From the NCBI RefSeq assembly GCF_008710285.1, contig NZ_VYQF01000002.1, positions 248,001 through 312,000 of the forward strand: 64,000 nucleotides of DNA, read 5' to 3'. Below, one piece after another: positions 26,889 to 36,427 of this stretch; position 1 is the first letter of the stretch; the number at the start of each line of letters is the position of its first letter. The notes beneath the pieces were generated by a model. That model was not told the origin of the DNA and made no database searches. It saw only the letters and a list, made by a program, of their open reading frames with translations. The DNA comes from Ginsengibacter hankyongi (GTDB lineage Bacteria > Bacteroidota > Bacteroidia > Chitinophagales > Chitinophagaceae). A program made the position numbers and the translations under genes.

Positions 26889-27683
26889 ATGTTAGTAGTA
26901 ATTTTTATGGGTCACGGTAATCACAGCAATAGATTATTCCAGGCCATTCATATTGAAGCATTCTGCATTGAAAACAAAGTAGAATTTTCAAATCCAAGTT
27001 TCAAGAACATGTCAAAATACTATGGGCTAAAAGATAGTTTTATCGACAATACTTTGTGTATCTTGATAAGAGGACTAAGAAAACTCAGACTTATTAAGAC
27101 TTTAGACTTTAATGCGCCCGATAGAAATGAATTCTACTCCCACACAATTTTAAAAACAAAAGTTACGTTAGCACATGGATGGTGTTTTAGAGAACACGGG
27201 TTAACTAGGAAGTATCAGGATTATTTTATTAAAAAATATACGTTGCTACCTATTTTTTATATGAATAATGATTTCTATAAATACTTTATAGAATTAGATC
27301 GTAGTGAGTATCATATAGTCGGTGTTCACATCCGGAGAGGCGATTATAAGACCTGGGAAAACGGGAAATATTATTTTACTGATGATATTTATGAAAAGTA
27401 TATGACGAGTATTTCACGAGAACTTACTTTATTATCAAAAAAGAAAATCAAATTTATTCTGTTTTCGAACGAGGCTATTAATATAAGCGGATCAAATGAT
27501 ATAATAATTTCAAATAATGAATGGTATATTGATCAATTAATAATGAGCAAGTGCGATTATCTAATTGGTCCCCCAAGTACGTTTACGCTGTGGGCAAGTT
27601 ATATTGGGAAAATACAATATTACCATATTAAGGATAAAACTGGCAATATTAATATGAATGATTTTTCATATTGCATTGGATAA
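26889..27683 (+). CDS. GT11-like fucosyltransferase-type glycosyltransferase
   Basis: A 264-residue protein resembling the alpha-1,2-fucosyltransferase (GT11) family. The diagnostic GVHIRRGDYKTW (about 155) corresponds to the HxRRxDY GDP-fucose-binding motif, and SKCDYLIGPPSTFTLWASY resembles the conserved C-terminal S-x-FS-WWA region. The N-terminus has a glycine-rich MGHGNHSNRLFQ, like the GGLGNQLFQ start of GT11. The frame is open to a TTG at 26880, but ATG at 26889 gives the better start. Fucose as donor is inference, since related families use other sugars. Confidence 0.7.
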   Translation: MLVVIFMGHGNHSNRLFQAIHIEAFCIENKVEFSNPSFKNMSKYYGLKDSFIDNTLCILIRGLRKLRLIKTLDFNAPDRNEFYSHTILKTKVTLAHGWCFREHGLTRKYQDYFIKKYTLLPIFYMNNDFYKYFIELDRSEYHIVGVHIRRGDYKTWENGKYYFTDDIYEKYMTSISRELTLLSKKKIKFILFSNEAINISGSNDIIISNNEWYIDQLIMSKCDYLIGPPSTFTLWASYIGKIQYYHIKDKTGNINMNDFSYCIG

Positions 27684-27733
27684 ACCTCACCTATTTCTTC
27701 TTTTCGAAGTGTAATCCTTAAATAATTTTTGAA

Positions 27734-28645
27734 ATGTACAATATAGCAATTTGTATTCCGACATATAAGAGACCATACATGCTCGAAAAACTAATAATAA
27801 GTATTATCGAATCGAATTTTAATCAATCATTTACAAACCACGTTGATCTTATTATTGCAGATAATGATATTGAAAAAACTGCTGAAAAAACTGTAACTGA
27901 ACTTAAAGAAAGATTTAACGATCGTATCGAAATGGAATATTATAACTTTCCTGTGAAGGGTCTGTCAAATGTTAGAAATGAATTATTGAGAAAATCGTTG
28001 GAACTGAGTCAAGATTTTATTGTTTTCGTAGATGATGATGAATATGTATCAACTGAATGGTTAAACGAATTAATCGAAGCACTTATTTCGAATAACGGTG
28101 ATATGGCGATGGGGCCGGTAATTTCAGTATTTGATAGTGCAGTGTCTAAATATATTTCTTGCTGGTTTAACCGACCGGTATATCGGAAGAATGCAAAACT
28201 AAATTCTATCGCTACAAATAATCTAATCATTAAGCGTGATTCATTAATTAAAAATGATGTATGGTTTGACAATCGTTTTAATTATACCGGATCAGAGGAT
28301 TCTTATTTTGGAGTTCAAATGATACAGAAGGGTGCTAAGATTTATTGGGCCGAGAATGCGATTGTCTATGAAACTGTTCCAAAGAATAGAGCCAATTTAA
28401 AATGGCTTATCCAAAGACGGTATAGGGTATCCGGCACCTATACATATATTATGAATTTAGAAAAAAAGTATTTTAAAATATTACAAAAAACGCTAATTAA
28501 TATGGTTTATATTTTAGTCGGAATTTGCGCTCTCATTATTCTTCCGTTACCTATTAAAAAAAAATATTGGGGTATATTAAAAATAACCGAGGGCCTTGGA
28601 GGCTTAACAGGTTTCTTCAATACTTTATACCAAGAATATAAATAA
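27734..28645 (+). CDS. glycosyltransferase family 2
   Basis: A 303-residue GT-A enzyme. It begins IAICIPTYKRPYMLEKLI, with VDLIIADND and the metal-binding FVDDDEYVSTEWL (about 95-107), and the catalytic-side segment YTGSEDSYFGVQMIQKGA. A hydrophobic helix near the C-terminus (MVYILVGICALIILPLPI) suggests membrane attachment. It should add one sugar to the growing lipid-linked repeat. It lies 50 bases after the GT11-like gene; specificity not deducible. Confidence 0.88.
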   Translation: MYNIAICIPTYKRPYMLEKLIISIIESNFNQSFTNHVDLIIADNDIEKTAEKTVTELKERFNDRIEMEYYNFPVKGLSNVRNELLRKSLELSQDFIVFVDDDEYVSTEWLNELIEALISNNGDMAMGPVISVFDSAVSKYISCWFNRPVYRKNAKLNSIATNNLIIKRDSLIKNDVWFDNRFNYTGSEDSYFGVQMIQKGAKIYWAENAIVYETVPKNRANLKWLIQRRYRVSGTYTYIMNLEKKYFKILQKTLINMVYILVGICALIILPLPIKKKYWGILKITEGLGGLTGFFNTLYQEYK

Positions 28646-28712
28646 TTAGCAATAAATTGGTGGATTGGAGAATGGCTCCCGAATAATCTATGAGGAATAT
28701 CAGATCTAAAAA

Positions 28713-29462
28713 ATGAGAAAAGTTTTTATAAACGCCGACGATTTTGGAGTAAATGCTTCAGTTAATAAAGCTATAGTTGAACTTTTGAATAAGGGCGTTA
28801 TCAACAGCACTACCTTAATGGCTAACATGCCCGGATTTTCGGAAGCAGTGAAACTTGCTCACCAACACAAGCTAATAGATAAAATTGGCGTCCATTTAGT
28901 TCTTACAGAAGGTCCTCCTTTAACTCCGGAAATTAAATCTGTATCCTTCCTTTTTAATGGAAAAGATAAATATAGAAAATTCAGATACCGGCTCTTTTTA
29001 TTTAGGAAAAGGTATCGCAAATTAATCTATAATGAATTTGCAGCTCAAATTGAAATGTTACAAAAAAATAATATTCCAATTACCCATATTGACACGCATC
29101 ATCATATTCATGAGGTGTTTACCATTACTAAAATAATTTTAGAATTAAAGGAAAAATATAATATCCCTTCAATCAGAATATTAAATAACCTTGAAAAGCC
29201 TACTAAATTTTATAAAAGAATATATAGGCACCTTGTCAATTATTATATAAAAAATAAAAAAGCGAATTATTCTGAACTTTTTGGAAACAGATCAGATTTC
29301 ATTGAAATATTAAATAACAATCCTTCAATAATAGGTGAAAAAAGTATTGAGGTAATGGTTCACCCTGATTATAATTATGAGGGCGAGATAATTGATAAAG
29401 TGGGTTTAAATAAATTTGATTTTAGTTACCTAGAATCACAAAAAGTTAATGCTTCCGTATAA
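28713..29462 (+). CDS. ChbG/YdjC-family carbohydrate deacetylase
   Basis: A 249-residue metal-dependent deacetylase of the YdjC/ChbG family, which removes N-acetyl groups from amino sugars. Visible metal and active-site motifs are FINADDFGVN (about 5-14), GVHLVLTEGPP and ITHIDTHHHIHEV (about 123-135), with the late VMVHPDYNYEG. No signal peptide, so cytoplasmic. Its stop overlaps the next glycosyltransferase start by one base (TAATG). In this setting it probably trims an acetamido sugar of the polysaccharide or its precursor, which is inference. Confidence 0.87.
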   Translation: MRKVFINADDFGVNASVNKAIVELLNKGVINSTTLMANMPGFSEAVKLAHQHKLIDKIGVHLVLTEGPPLTPEIKSVSFLFNGKDKYRKFRYRLFLFRKRYRKLIYNEFAAQIEMLQKNNIPITHIDTHHHIHEVFTITKIILELKEKYNIPSIRILNNLEKPTKFYKRIYRHLVNYYIKNKKANYSELFGNRSDFIEILNNNPSIIGEKSIEVMVHPDYNYEGEIIDKVGLNKFDFSYLESQKVNASV

Positions 29463-30613
29463 TGAAACACATTGCTTTAGTATGTAAATTAATGCCGTTG
29501 TATAGACTGGGTGTATTTCATGAATTATCTAAACGAGAAGACCAATATCAATTTATTTGTTTAGGTGATACCAAGAAAGAGGGAGGGATAGAAATAATTC
29601 CGTGGAATTTGGCTAATAAAGTTAATGAAGGTGGCATAAACTGGATTAAGACTTCTAATTATTTTTATATTTCTGAACGGTTACTATGGCAGACTGGTAT
29701 TATTAAGAGAATAATATTTTCAAAGTTTGATTACTTTATTTTTGAAGGTGGGGTTTTTCATTTGCCTACATGGTTATTTGCAATCTTATGCAGACTTAGG
29801 GGGAAAAAAGTTTTATTTTGGACCCATGGTTTCAAAGGGTTCGACAAGGGAATAAAAAAATTAATCCGTATTATCTATTTCAAGTTGGCGAATGGCTTGT
29901 TATTATACGGAGATTACTCCAGGAATCTTATGCTACAGAGTGGTTTTGATGAAAAAAAACTATTTGTAGTTTACAACTCTCTTGATTCTGATAAACAGTT
30001 TAGATTATTAGAAAAGACAAATTCTCATTTAGTCCTAAAGAATAAATCGCAAATCTTTAATGACCCGGATTTACAAACAATTATCTTTATTGGTAGGTTG
30101 GTACCAGCAAAAAAGATCTCTTTTTTGCTTAATGCGGTGAAGGATTTTTCAAAAACAGCCCATTCGCTAAATTGTATAATAATAGGTGATGGGCCTGAAA
30201 TGGATTCAATTAAATCATTTATTGCTTTTAACAAACTGGAAGGGAATTTTCACCTGACAGGAGCTTTATATAGTGAGGAGACTATTTGCGAATATTTTCA
30301 AATGTCGGATATAATGATATCTCCTGGTAATGTCGGTTTAAATTGTATGCATTCGTTAGCATACGGTGTGCCAGTCTTGACTCATAATAATCTTAAATTT
30401 CATGGTCCCGAAGTAGAGGCAATAATACCGGGTAAAACGGGTTTATTATTCGAACGTAATAATTATACTGATCTTTTAATAAAAATAAAAGAATGGAACA
30501 ATTTAAAATTTACAAAAGAAGAAATTAAAAAGAATTGCCAGAAAGTAATAACCAATAAATACAACCCTGTGCGTCATGCAGAAAAAATTATCGAGGCAAT
30601 AAACAGTCTATAA
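29462..30613 (+). CDS. glycosyltransferase family 4
   Basis: A 383-residue GT-B enzyme. The N-terminal half includes FDYFIFEGGVFHLPTWL and VLFWTHGFKGFDKG. The C-terminal half has IIFIGRLVPAKKISFLL (about 200-216), IIGDGPEMDSIKSF, and the retaining GT4 signature region SDIMISPGNVGLNCMHSLAY followed by HGPEVEAIIPGKTGL. It is translationally coupled to the ChbG-like gene and touches the next GT4 directly. Donor unknown. Confidence 0.9.
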   Translation: MKHIALVCKLMPLYRLGVFHELSKREDQYQFICLGDTKKEGGIEIIPWNLANKVNEGGINWIKTSNYFYISERLLWQTGIIKRIIFSKFDYFIFEGGVFHLPTWLFAILCRLRGKKVLFWTHGFKGFDKGIKKLIRIIYFKLANGLLLYGDYSRNLMLQSGFDEKKLFVVYNSLDSDKQFRLLEKTNSHLVLKNKSQIFNDPDLQTIIFIGRLVPAKKISFLLNAVKDFSKTAHSLNCIIIGDGPEMDSIKSFIAFNKLEGNFHLTGALYSEETICEYFQMSDIMISPGNVGLNCMHSLAYGVPVLTHNNLKFHGPEVEAIIPGKTGLLFERNNYTDLLIKIKEWNNLKFTKEEIKKNCQKVITNKYNPVRHAEKIIEAINSL

Positions 30614-31867
30614 ATGGAATCTGGTAATTCAATAAATGTATTAATATCAAGTTTTGCTTGCGGACCCTATTGGGGTTCGGAAGTTGGCATGGGATGGAAT
30701 TGGATTATTAATTTATCCAACCATTGCAATCTGATTATTATTACCGAAAAAGGATTTCAGAAAGATATTGAGGCGGAGGTTCCTAAACTAAATTTAGCAA
30801 ACAACCCAACTTTTTATTATATAGACATTGGAAATAAGGGACGCGAGTTGTTTTGGAAACAAGGAAGTTTTCTGTTTTACAACTATTATAATAAATGGCA
30901 GAGAAAAGCTTATGGTTTAAGCAACGCCCTTATTTCAAAGCATGACATTCAAATAATCCATCAGTTAAATCTCATAGGTTTTAGAGAGCCGGGGTACCTG
31001 TGGAAATTAGCAGGTCAAATTCCATTCGTATGGGGACCTGTTGGTGGATTTAACCAGGTTCCATTAAATTATATAGCAACTTTCAGCCTTAAAAATAAAT
31101 TGTTCTACTACAGTAAACACTTGATTCAGCATTTACAAGTTCATTACCATTCGAGAGTTAAAAAAGCTTTGAAAGCGGCAAATATAGTTTTCGCGGAATC
31201 AACTACCACAAAATCTATCCTGAAAAAAGTGTATAATATAGAATCCATATTAATGAATGAAACGGGTGCTGACTTTCAGGATTTTTATCAACACAAATTG
31301 TTTTGCGATAATAATTCGATTAATTTACTATGGGTGGGTAAAATCCAAGGCTTAAAAGGATTGCCAATCGCGCTACAAACACTAAAAAATCTTAAAGAAA
31401 ATAATATCCCGGCAAAATTGACGATTGTTGGCGATGGGCCTGACGAAAAAGCTTGCCGTAAATTGGTAGACAGACTTGAAATAAATGAAATGGTTTTATT
31501 TACTGGGAAGATTCCCAATATGGAAGTAAAAACCTTAATGAAAAAATTTGACTTATTATTTTTCACCAGTTTAAAAGAAGGAACGCCTCATGTTGTACTT
31601 GAAGCACTCTCGAATGGGCTACCTGTTCTTTGTCATGATGCATGCGGGCACGGCGATGTAGTTAATGATTCATGTGGAGTTAAAGTACCTTTAAAATCTT
31701 ATCACCAGAGCATCCAGAGTTTTACCGCGCATATTGAATACTTATATAACTCGAAATGTAAATTGTATGACTTTTCAAAAAACGCAAAAGATACTGTTGA
31801 ACAGTGTTCATGGGAAAAAAAGGCAAAACAAGTAGTAGCAACATATAAAAAGCTATTGATTAAATAA
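30614..31867 (+). CDS. glycosyltransferase family 4
   Basis: A 417-residue GT-B enzyme. The N-terminal part reads SSFACGPYWGSEVGMGWNW, and the linker region has FVWGPVGGFNQVP. The C-terminal half has LLWVGKIQGLKGLPIAL, IVGDGPDEKACRKL and LFFTSLKEGTPHVVLEALSN, the GT4 nucleotide-sugar site. Start and preceding stop are adjacent with no gap. The GSEVGMGW start is shared with a GT4 group often found in exopolysaccharide loci. Donor and linkage unknown. Confidence 0.9.
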   Translation: MESGNSINVLISSFACGPYWGSEVGMGWNWIINLSNHCNLIIITEKGFQKDIEAEVPKLNLANNPTFYYIDIGNKGRELFWKQGSFLFYNYYNKWQRKAYGLSNALISKHDIQIIHQLNLIGFREPGYLWKLAGQIPFVWGPVGGFNQVPLNYIATFSLKNKLFYYSKHLIQHLQVHYHSRVKKALKAANIVFAESTTTKSILKKVYNIESILMNETGADFQDFYQHKLFCDNNSINLLWVGKIQGLKGLPIALQTLKNLKENNIPAKLTIVGDGPDEKACRKLVDRLEINEMVLFTGKIPNMEVKTLMKKFDLLFFTSLKEGTPHVVLEALSNGLPVLCHDACGHGDVVNDSCGVKVPLKSYHQSIQSFTAHIEYLYNSKCKLYDFSKNAKDTVEQCSWEKKAKQVVATYKKLLIK

Positions 31868-31906
31868 TTATTTGACCAGGATCACACACCAAACTAATAA
31901 TAACTA

Positions 31907-32704
31907 ATGGCAACTTTTTTTATTGGTATAGGAATAATATTAATTTTAGTCTCTTTAGTATATCTTCTTAGGAGATTTTCTCATGCCAAAACTATTCCCT
32001 TTTATTCGCTGGATACTAAAAAGGACTCAATCTTAACTATTGGAATTATTGGAGATAGCTGGGTAACCCGGAAAAAATTAGACATTATATTGCATGATGA
32101 TTTAATAAAAAATGGGTTTAGCAGTAAAATTATTTCCTCGGGGCAGTCAGGCGCAAAAAGCAAATCAGTTTATCATAATTTATTCAGAGAAAATACGGAT
32201 AAGAATTCTTCTAAATTTATTATAGAGAGCCAACCAGAATTCTGCATTGTTATAGCGGGAGTCAACGATGCCGTTGGCCAAATGGGTAGCCGTTATTATG
32301 CACATCATATGAGAAACATAATCAAAACGCTCCTTCATTATAAAATTCGGCCCGTAGTTGTTTCACTGCCAAACGTTGGAATCCGGGAAATGATGAACGG
32401 AATGAATGTTTTTAAGCAATATAGAAATATAATTTCTGCCTATGTAAATAATAAGGCAATTGTTGACAATATTGACTCGTACCGAAAGAAATTTAATGAG
32501 ATGCTGGTGCAGGAAAATTTAAAAAGTAAAATTATATTAGTTGATTATGACAAGGCTTGTGAAGAGTTTTCACCAGATTCAGATTTGTATTATAACCCTA
32601 TTCATTTATCTCCAAAGGGTAATGAAAGGTTAGGGCATTTAATAGCGGATACCTTACTGAAAGAATTAAGAAAGGATACCCAGTTTACAAAGAACAAGCC
32701 GTAA
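31907..32704 (+). CDS. membrane-anchored SGNH/GDSL hydrolase-like protein
   Basis: A 265-residue protein with one N-terminal transmembrane helix (about 3-22) and an SGNH hydrolase domain. Block I is IGIIGDSWVTRK (nucleophile Ser about 53) and block III is IVIAGVNDAVGQ (Asn). Block V reads YYNPIHLSPKGN, where the residue three positions before the catalytic His is Asn instead of the usual Asp. It may act as an esterase or O-acetyltransferase partner on the polysaccharide. The Asp to Asn change means activity is not certain. Confidence 0.75.
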   Translation: MATFFIGIGIILILVSLVYLLRRFSHAKTIPFYSLDTKKDSILTIGIIGDSWVTRKKLDIILHDDLIKNGFSSKIISSGQSGAKSKSVYHNLFRENTDKNSSKFIIESQPEFCIVIAGVNDAVGQMGSRYYAHHMRNIIKTLLHYKIRPVVVSLPNVGIREMMNGMNVFKQYRNIISAYVNNKAIVDNIDSYRKKFNEMLVQENLKSKIILVDYDKACEEFSPDSDLYYNPIHLSPKGNERLGHLIADTLLKELRKDTQFTKNKP

Positions 32705-32748
32705 ATCATTTGGCATACCATGAAGTACTAAATAGATTTTAACGACAA

Positions 32749-33294
32749 ATGCTTAAAATAATTAAGAAAATCAGATTCTTTTTTCTCGTAAAAATTAAAT
32801 GGAGAAAATATACAATTGGTAAAAATGTATATATAGGCAGGTTAGTATATCTCTGGGCCAAACATACTATAACTATTGGCGATAATTTTTATATTGGCAA
32901 ATTTTCGCAGATTGAGTGTGACGCAGAAATAGGAAATAATGTAATTTTTGCAAACCATGTGGGATTGATTGGCCGCTATGATCATCACTATCAACAACCC
33001 GGAGTTCCTATTCGTTTATCAAGCCAGATTCGTGATAAAGATTATAATTGGAAGGGCCTTCAGGAAAAAATTATCATTGAAGATGATGTTTGGGTCGGAT
33101 ATGGCTCGATAATCCTGAGTGGCGTTACGGTAGGACAAGGAAGTATTATTGCAGCAGGGTCTGTTGTAACAAATGATGTTCAGTCTTTTTCAATATATGG
33201 GGGAGTTCCCGCAAAAAAAATATCAGACAGGTTTGAAAAAGAATCTGATCTATTAGAGCATGTCAGGTTATATAATCTCAATTACAAAAATTAA
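32749..33294 (+). CDS. hexapeptide-repeat acyltransferase (LbetaH)
   Basis: A 181-residue left-handed beta-helix acyltransferase of the WbbJ/maltose-acetyltransferase type. Hexapeptide turns are visible (IGKNVYIGRLVYL, IGDNFYIGKF, IGNNVIFANHVGLIG and IEDDVWVGYGSIILSGVTVG). The His in ANHVGLIGRYDHH is the likely catalytic base, and the C-terminal IYGGVPAKKIS is typical. It should O-acetylate a sugar using acetyl-CoA. Located next to the SGNH-like gene, the two could set the acetylation pattern together. Confidence 0.88.
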   Translation: MLKIIKKIRFFFLVKIKWRKYTIGKNVYIGRLVYLWAKHTITIGDNFYIGKFSQIECDAEIGNNVIFANHVGLIGRYDHHYQQPGVPIRLSSQIRDKDYNWKGLQEKIIIEDDVWVGYGSIILSGVTVGQGSIIAAGSVVTNDVQSFSIYGGVPAKKISDRFEKESDLLEHVRLYNLNYKN

Positions 33295-33317
33295 ACTCAT
33301 GCATTATTAATTCATTG

Positions 33318-34091
33318 ATGACCCGGAAATCCTTAATTAATTTTCCATTATCTACCGGAAAATATTGCTCATTTACTGATTATATAATTAAACTCGCGTG
33401 TCAAAGAAAATCATCATTTGTATGCGTTGCTAACGTCCACATGTTTATCGAAGCTTATAAAGACCCTAAGTTTCTTCAAATAATTAATAATGCCGATTTA
33501 GTGACGCCTGATGGAATCCCTCTGATATGGGGGCTGCGTATACTTTATTCTTTTAAGCAAAGCAGGGTTGCTGGGATGGATTTGCTACCAGATTTATTAA
33601 GCAGAATGGAAGCCCAAAAAATTGCTGCCTATTTTTATGGGAGTACAGAAATAATTTTAAATATGACAAAGTCTTATTTAACAAATAAATTTCCCAACTT
33701 AATACTCGCAGGATTTCATAGCCCGCCGTTTGGAGGAATTCCTACTGATGAGCGGGAAATTATCGCCCAAATAAATTCATCATCCCCATCTATAGTATTT
33801 GTTATATTAGGATGTCCTAAACAAGAAAGGTGGATGGCATCTATGAAGGATAAAATTCAAACACTTATGATTGGAATAGGCGGAGCTTTGCCAGTCATGT
33901 TGGGCATACAAAGAAGAGCTCCTCTCTGGATGCAGAAGGCCGGTCTTGAATGGCTTTTCAGATTGAGCCAGGAGCCGCGGAGATTATTTCGAAGATATAT
34001 AACTACCAATACGCTGTTTTTATGGATATTATTAAAAGAGTTGATAACGATTAAAATCCTAAAACCTCTTAGATTACTAAAATCCTTATAA
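33318..34091 (+). CDS. WecG/TagA/CpsF-family glycosyltransferase (GT26)
   Basis: A 257-residue GT26 enzyme. Family motifs in order: VANVHMFIEAYKDPKF, ADLVTPDGIPLIWGLR (catalytic Asp-containing segment), RVAGMDLLPDLL, FYGSTEIILNM, VFVILGCPKQERWM and GIGGALPVMLGIQRRAP, ending with LEWLFRLSQEPRRLFRRY. Members transfer ManNAcA (WecG) or ManNAc (TagA) onto a lipid-linked GlcNAc at the inner membrane. The open frame starts at a TTG at 33315, but the ATG at 33318 is preferred. WecB and a WecC-like dehydrogenase later in the locus could supply exactly this donor. Confidence 0.92.
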   Translation: MTRKSLINFPLSTGKYCSFTDYIIKLACQRKSSFVCVANVHMFIEAYKDPKFLQIINNADLVTPDGIPLIWGLRILYSFKQSRVAGMDLLPDLLSRMEAQKIAAYFYGSTEIILNMTKSYLTNKFPNLILAGFHSPPFGGIPTDEREIIAQINSSSPSIVFVILGCPKQERWMASMKDKIQTLMIGIGGALPVMLGIQRRAPLWMQKAGLEWLFRLSQEPRRLFRRYITTNTLFLWILLKELITIKILKPLRLLKSL

Positions 34092-34129
34092 TCCGTTTTT
34101 AACACTAAATTTATTTAAAAAGAATCAAA

Positions 34130-35521
34130 GTGAACCAACAACTGGAAAGATACTTGCAAACGGTGTTATTAATCCTGGATCTCATTATACTTAATCTTTT
34201 TTATATTTTTTGCTTCGCCATATTTAATAAAAACATAGGACTATTTTCCCATAATACCTATCTTTTATTTTGGACGATATCCAATGTTTTATGGATTATA
34301 CTGTCGTTTATGATGCGAACTTATTCAGAGAAGATTATTTTAAGTTTTGAATACTTCACTAAAAGAACAATCCTGGTATACCTGCTGTGGATCATTTCTA
34401 TAATGTTTTATTTATTCTTTTCCCGGCAATTAGAACTTTCACGGTTGTTTATCGTTGCCACAATAGGCAGTTTCGGATTTGGCCTTTTGGTTAATAGGTT
34501 TATTTACCTCGGGCTCAACGGTTATTTAAAAAAGAGTAACTACCTTATAAAAAAAGTACTCATACTCGGTTATAATGAAACGGCAAAAAAATTAGCAAAG
34601 TACTTTGAAGAAGATAGCTTGAACACTCAACTCATAGGCTATATTGAAAATGAAGAAAATATACACGAATTATCTAATTATCCAATATTAGCAGAGATTA
34701 ATGATACTTTAAAAGTCGCCAAGGAAAGTAATGTTAATGAAATATTTTCGACCATAACACCAGAGCAAAATAAAGACATTTATAATTTAATGTACCAATC
34801 CGAAAAGGAGTGCATCAGATTTAAAATTGTTCCCAATTTATCAGTTTTTATAACCCGTGAAGTACACATTGAATACTTTGGGCAATTGCCGATATTATCC
34901 TTACGTAGTGAACCACTAGATGATGTGGGAAATAGAATTAAAAAAAGAGTGCTTGATATAATGGTGAGTTTATTTGTCGTAATTTTTATTCTTTCCTGGC
35001 TGGTACCAATATTGGGAGTTTTAATTTTTATAGAATCCGGCTTCCCAATATTTTTTAAACAATTAAGAACCGGCAAAGACAAAAAGCCGTTCTATTGTTT
35101 AAAATTCAGGAGTATGAAATCTAATAAAGATGCTCATTTTAAACAAGCGACCCAAAATGATGAAAGGATAACAAAAATTGGTAAACTTATAAGGAAGACA
35201 AGCCTGGACGAATTTCCACAATTTATTAATGTTTTGCGGGGAGAAATGAGCTTAGTCGGACCTCGTCCGCATATGGTAAAGCACACCTCTGATTATTCTA
35301 AACTAGTGGATGATTACATGGTCAGACAATTTATCAAGCCAGGGATTACCGGCTGGGCACAAATTAACGGTTATAGGGGAGAAATAACAAATCCCGAACA
35401 AATTGAAGCACGGGTTAATAAAGATCTTTGGTATCTGGAAAACTGGACGCTTTGGCTGGATATTCAGATATTATTTCTCACATTATACCAAATGTTTAGG
35501 GGAGATAAGAATGCCTATTGA
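34130..35521 (+). CDS. WcaJ-type undecaprenyl-phosphate sugar-phosphate transferase
   Basis: A 463-residue polyisoprenyl-phosphate hexose-1-phosphate transferase. Four or five N-terminal transmembrane helices are followed by a Rossmann-like CoA-binding-fold domain (KKVLILGYNETAKKLAKYF, about 140-158). A further membrane segment and the catalytic bacterial sugar transferase domain begin at about 273 (KRVLDIMVSL). Catalytic motifs are KFRSM, DEFPQF, LVGPRP and the ending ITGWAQINGYRG. It loads the first sugar phosphate on undecaprenyl phosphate and so starts the repeat unit. The start codon is GTG; no nearby ATG fits. Confidence 0.93.
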   Translation: MNQQLERYLQTVLLILDLIILNLFYIFCFAIFNKNIGLFSHNTYLLFWTISNVLWIILSFMMRTYSEKIILSFEYFTKRTILVYLLWIISIMFYLFFSRQLELSRLFIVATIGSFGFGLLVNRFIYLGLNGYLKKSNYLIKKVLILGYNETAKKLAKYFEEDSLNTQLIGYIENEENIHELSNYPILAEINDTLKVAKESNVNEIFSTITPEQNKDIYNLMYQSEKECIRFKIVPNLSVFITREVHIEYFGQLPILSLRSEPLDDVGNRIKKRVLDIMVSLFVVIFILSWLVPILGVLIFIESGFPIFFKQLRTGKDKKPFYCLKFRSMKSNKDAHFKQATQNDERITKIGKLIRKTSLDEFPQFINVLRGEMSLVGPRPHMVKHTSDYSKLVDDYMVRQFIKPGITGWAQINGYRGEITNPEQIEARVNKDLWYLENWTLWLDIQILFLTLYQMFRGDKNAY

Positions 35522-35581
35522 AATATTATTTGAATAGATATAACTCAATTTTAATATATTTAACCTAACCTTAGAAAATAA

Positions 35582-36319
35582 ATGATCCCTAAAATAATTC
35601 ATCAAACCTGGAAAACCAGTATTCTTCCGAAAAAGTTCGAAACCTGGCACCAACAAGTAAAAGCATTGCATCCCGATTGGAAAATAATTCTTTGGACCGA
35701 CGAAGATAATTTGGCGCTGGTTACAAAATTTTTTCCCGATTTACTCGAAATATATAATTCTTTACAGTATAACATAATGAGAGCAGATGTTATACGTTAT
35801 ATGTATATGAGCGTATACGGCGGGTATTATCTTGATTTAGATTACGAATTATTCGAACCATTTGACGATAAGCTTTCAAATGCCAGTTTACTACTACCCA
35901 TATCTGGAAAACACCGGAAAATGGCCATAATCGGAAACAGCATTTTCGGGTCGGAACCAAGCAATATTTTCTGGAAAGATATTTTAGATACCTTCAAAGA
36001 AAATCCTCCTACAAAAAAATTTTATGACAAATTCGAAATATTAAAATTAACAGGTCCGGATTTTATCTCAGAAGTTTATTATAAAAATCCAGCAAAATAT
36101 AATGCTACTTTGGTTCATAAGCATATATTTCATCCGTCAAATTCTCTCACAAGAAAGAAACATTACCAACAACTATTGATTGCCGCGGGTACCCGGGGAA
36201 TTCACCATTGCGAAGGAAGTTGGTTAAAGGATAATAACTCATTCATTCATTATTTGTCACGAGGTAAAGCATCAATCAAAAGAAGATTTCAAGATTTATT
36301 TGGCGGAAAATCTAAATAG
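35582..36319 (+). CDS. DXD-containing glycosyltransferase (OCH1/GT32 type)
   Basis: A 245-residue glycosyltransferase of the Gly_transf_sug (capsular polysaccharide synthesis, GT32/OCH1-like) family. The N-terminus MIPKIIHQTWKTSILP is diagnostic, followed by YNIMRADVIRYMYMSVYGG and the DXD metal site GYYLDLDYELF (about 80-90). No membrane segment. It should transfer one hexose in the cytoplasm. It closes the first group of glycosyltransferases; asnB starts 108 bases later. Confidence 0.87.
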   Translation: MIPKIIHQTWKTSILPKKFETWHQQVKALHPDWKIILWTDEDNLALVTKFFPDLLEIYNSLQYNIMRADVIRYMYMSVYGGYYLDLDYELFEPFDDKLSNASLLLPISGKHRKMAIIGNSIFGSEPSNIFWKDILDTFKENPPTKKFYDKFEILKLTGPDFISEVYYKNPAKYNATLVHKHIFHPSNSLTRKKHYQQLLIAAGTRGIHHCEGSWLKDNNSFIHYLSRGKASIKRRFQDLFGGKSK

Positions 36320-36427
36320 TTACCTTTTGTCCTTTCTATTATTTTTAACCCGATAATTAAGATCAATCCTTATAAATTACCATATCCAAACTAACTGATC
36401 AGTACACTTTAAACAATTAGAGATTAC

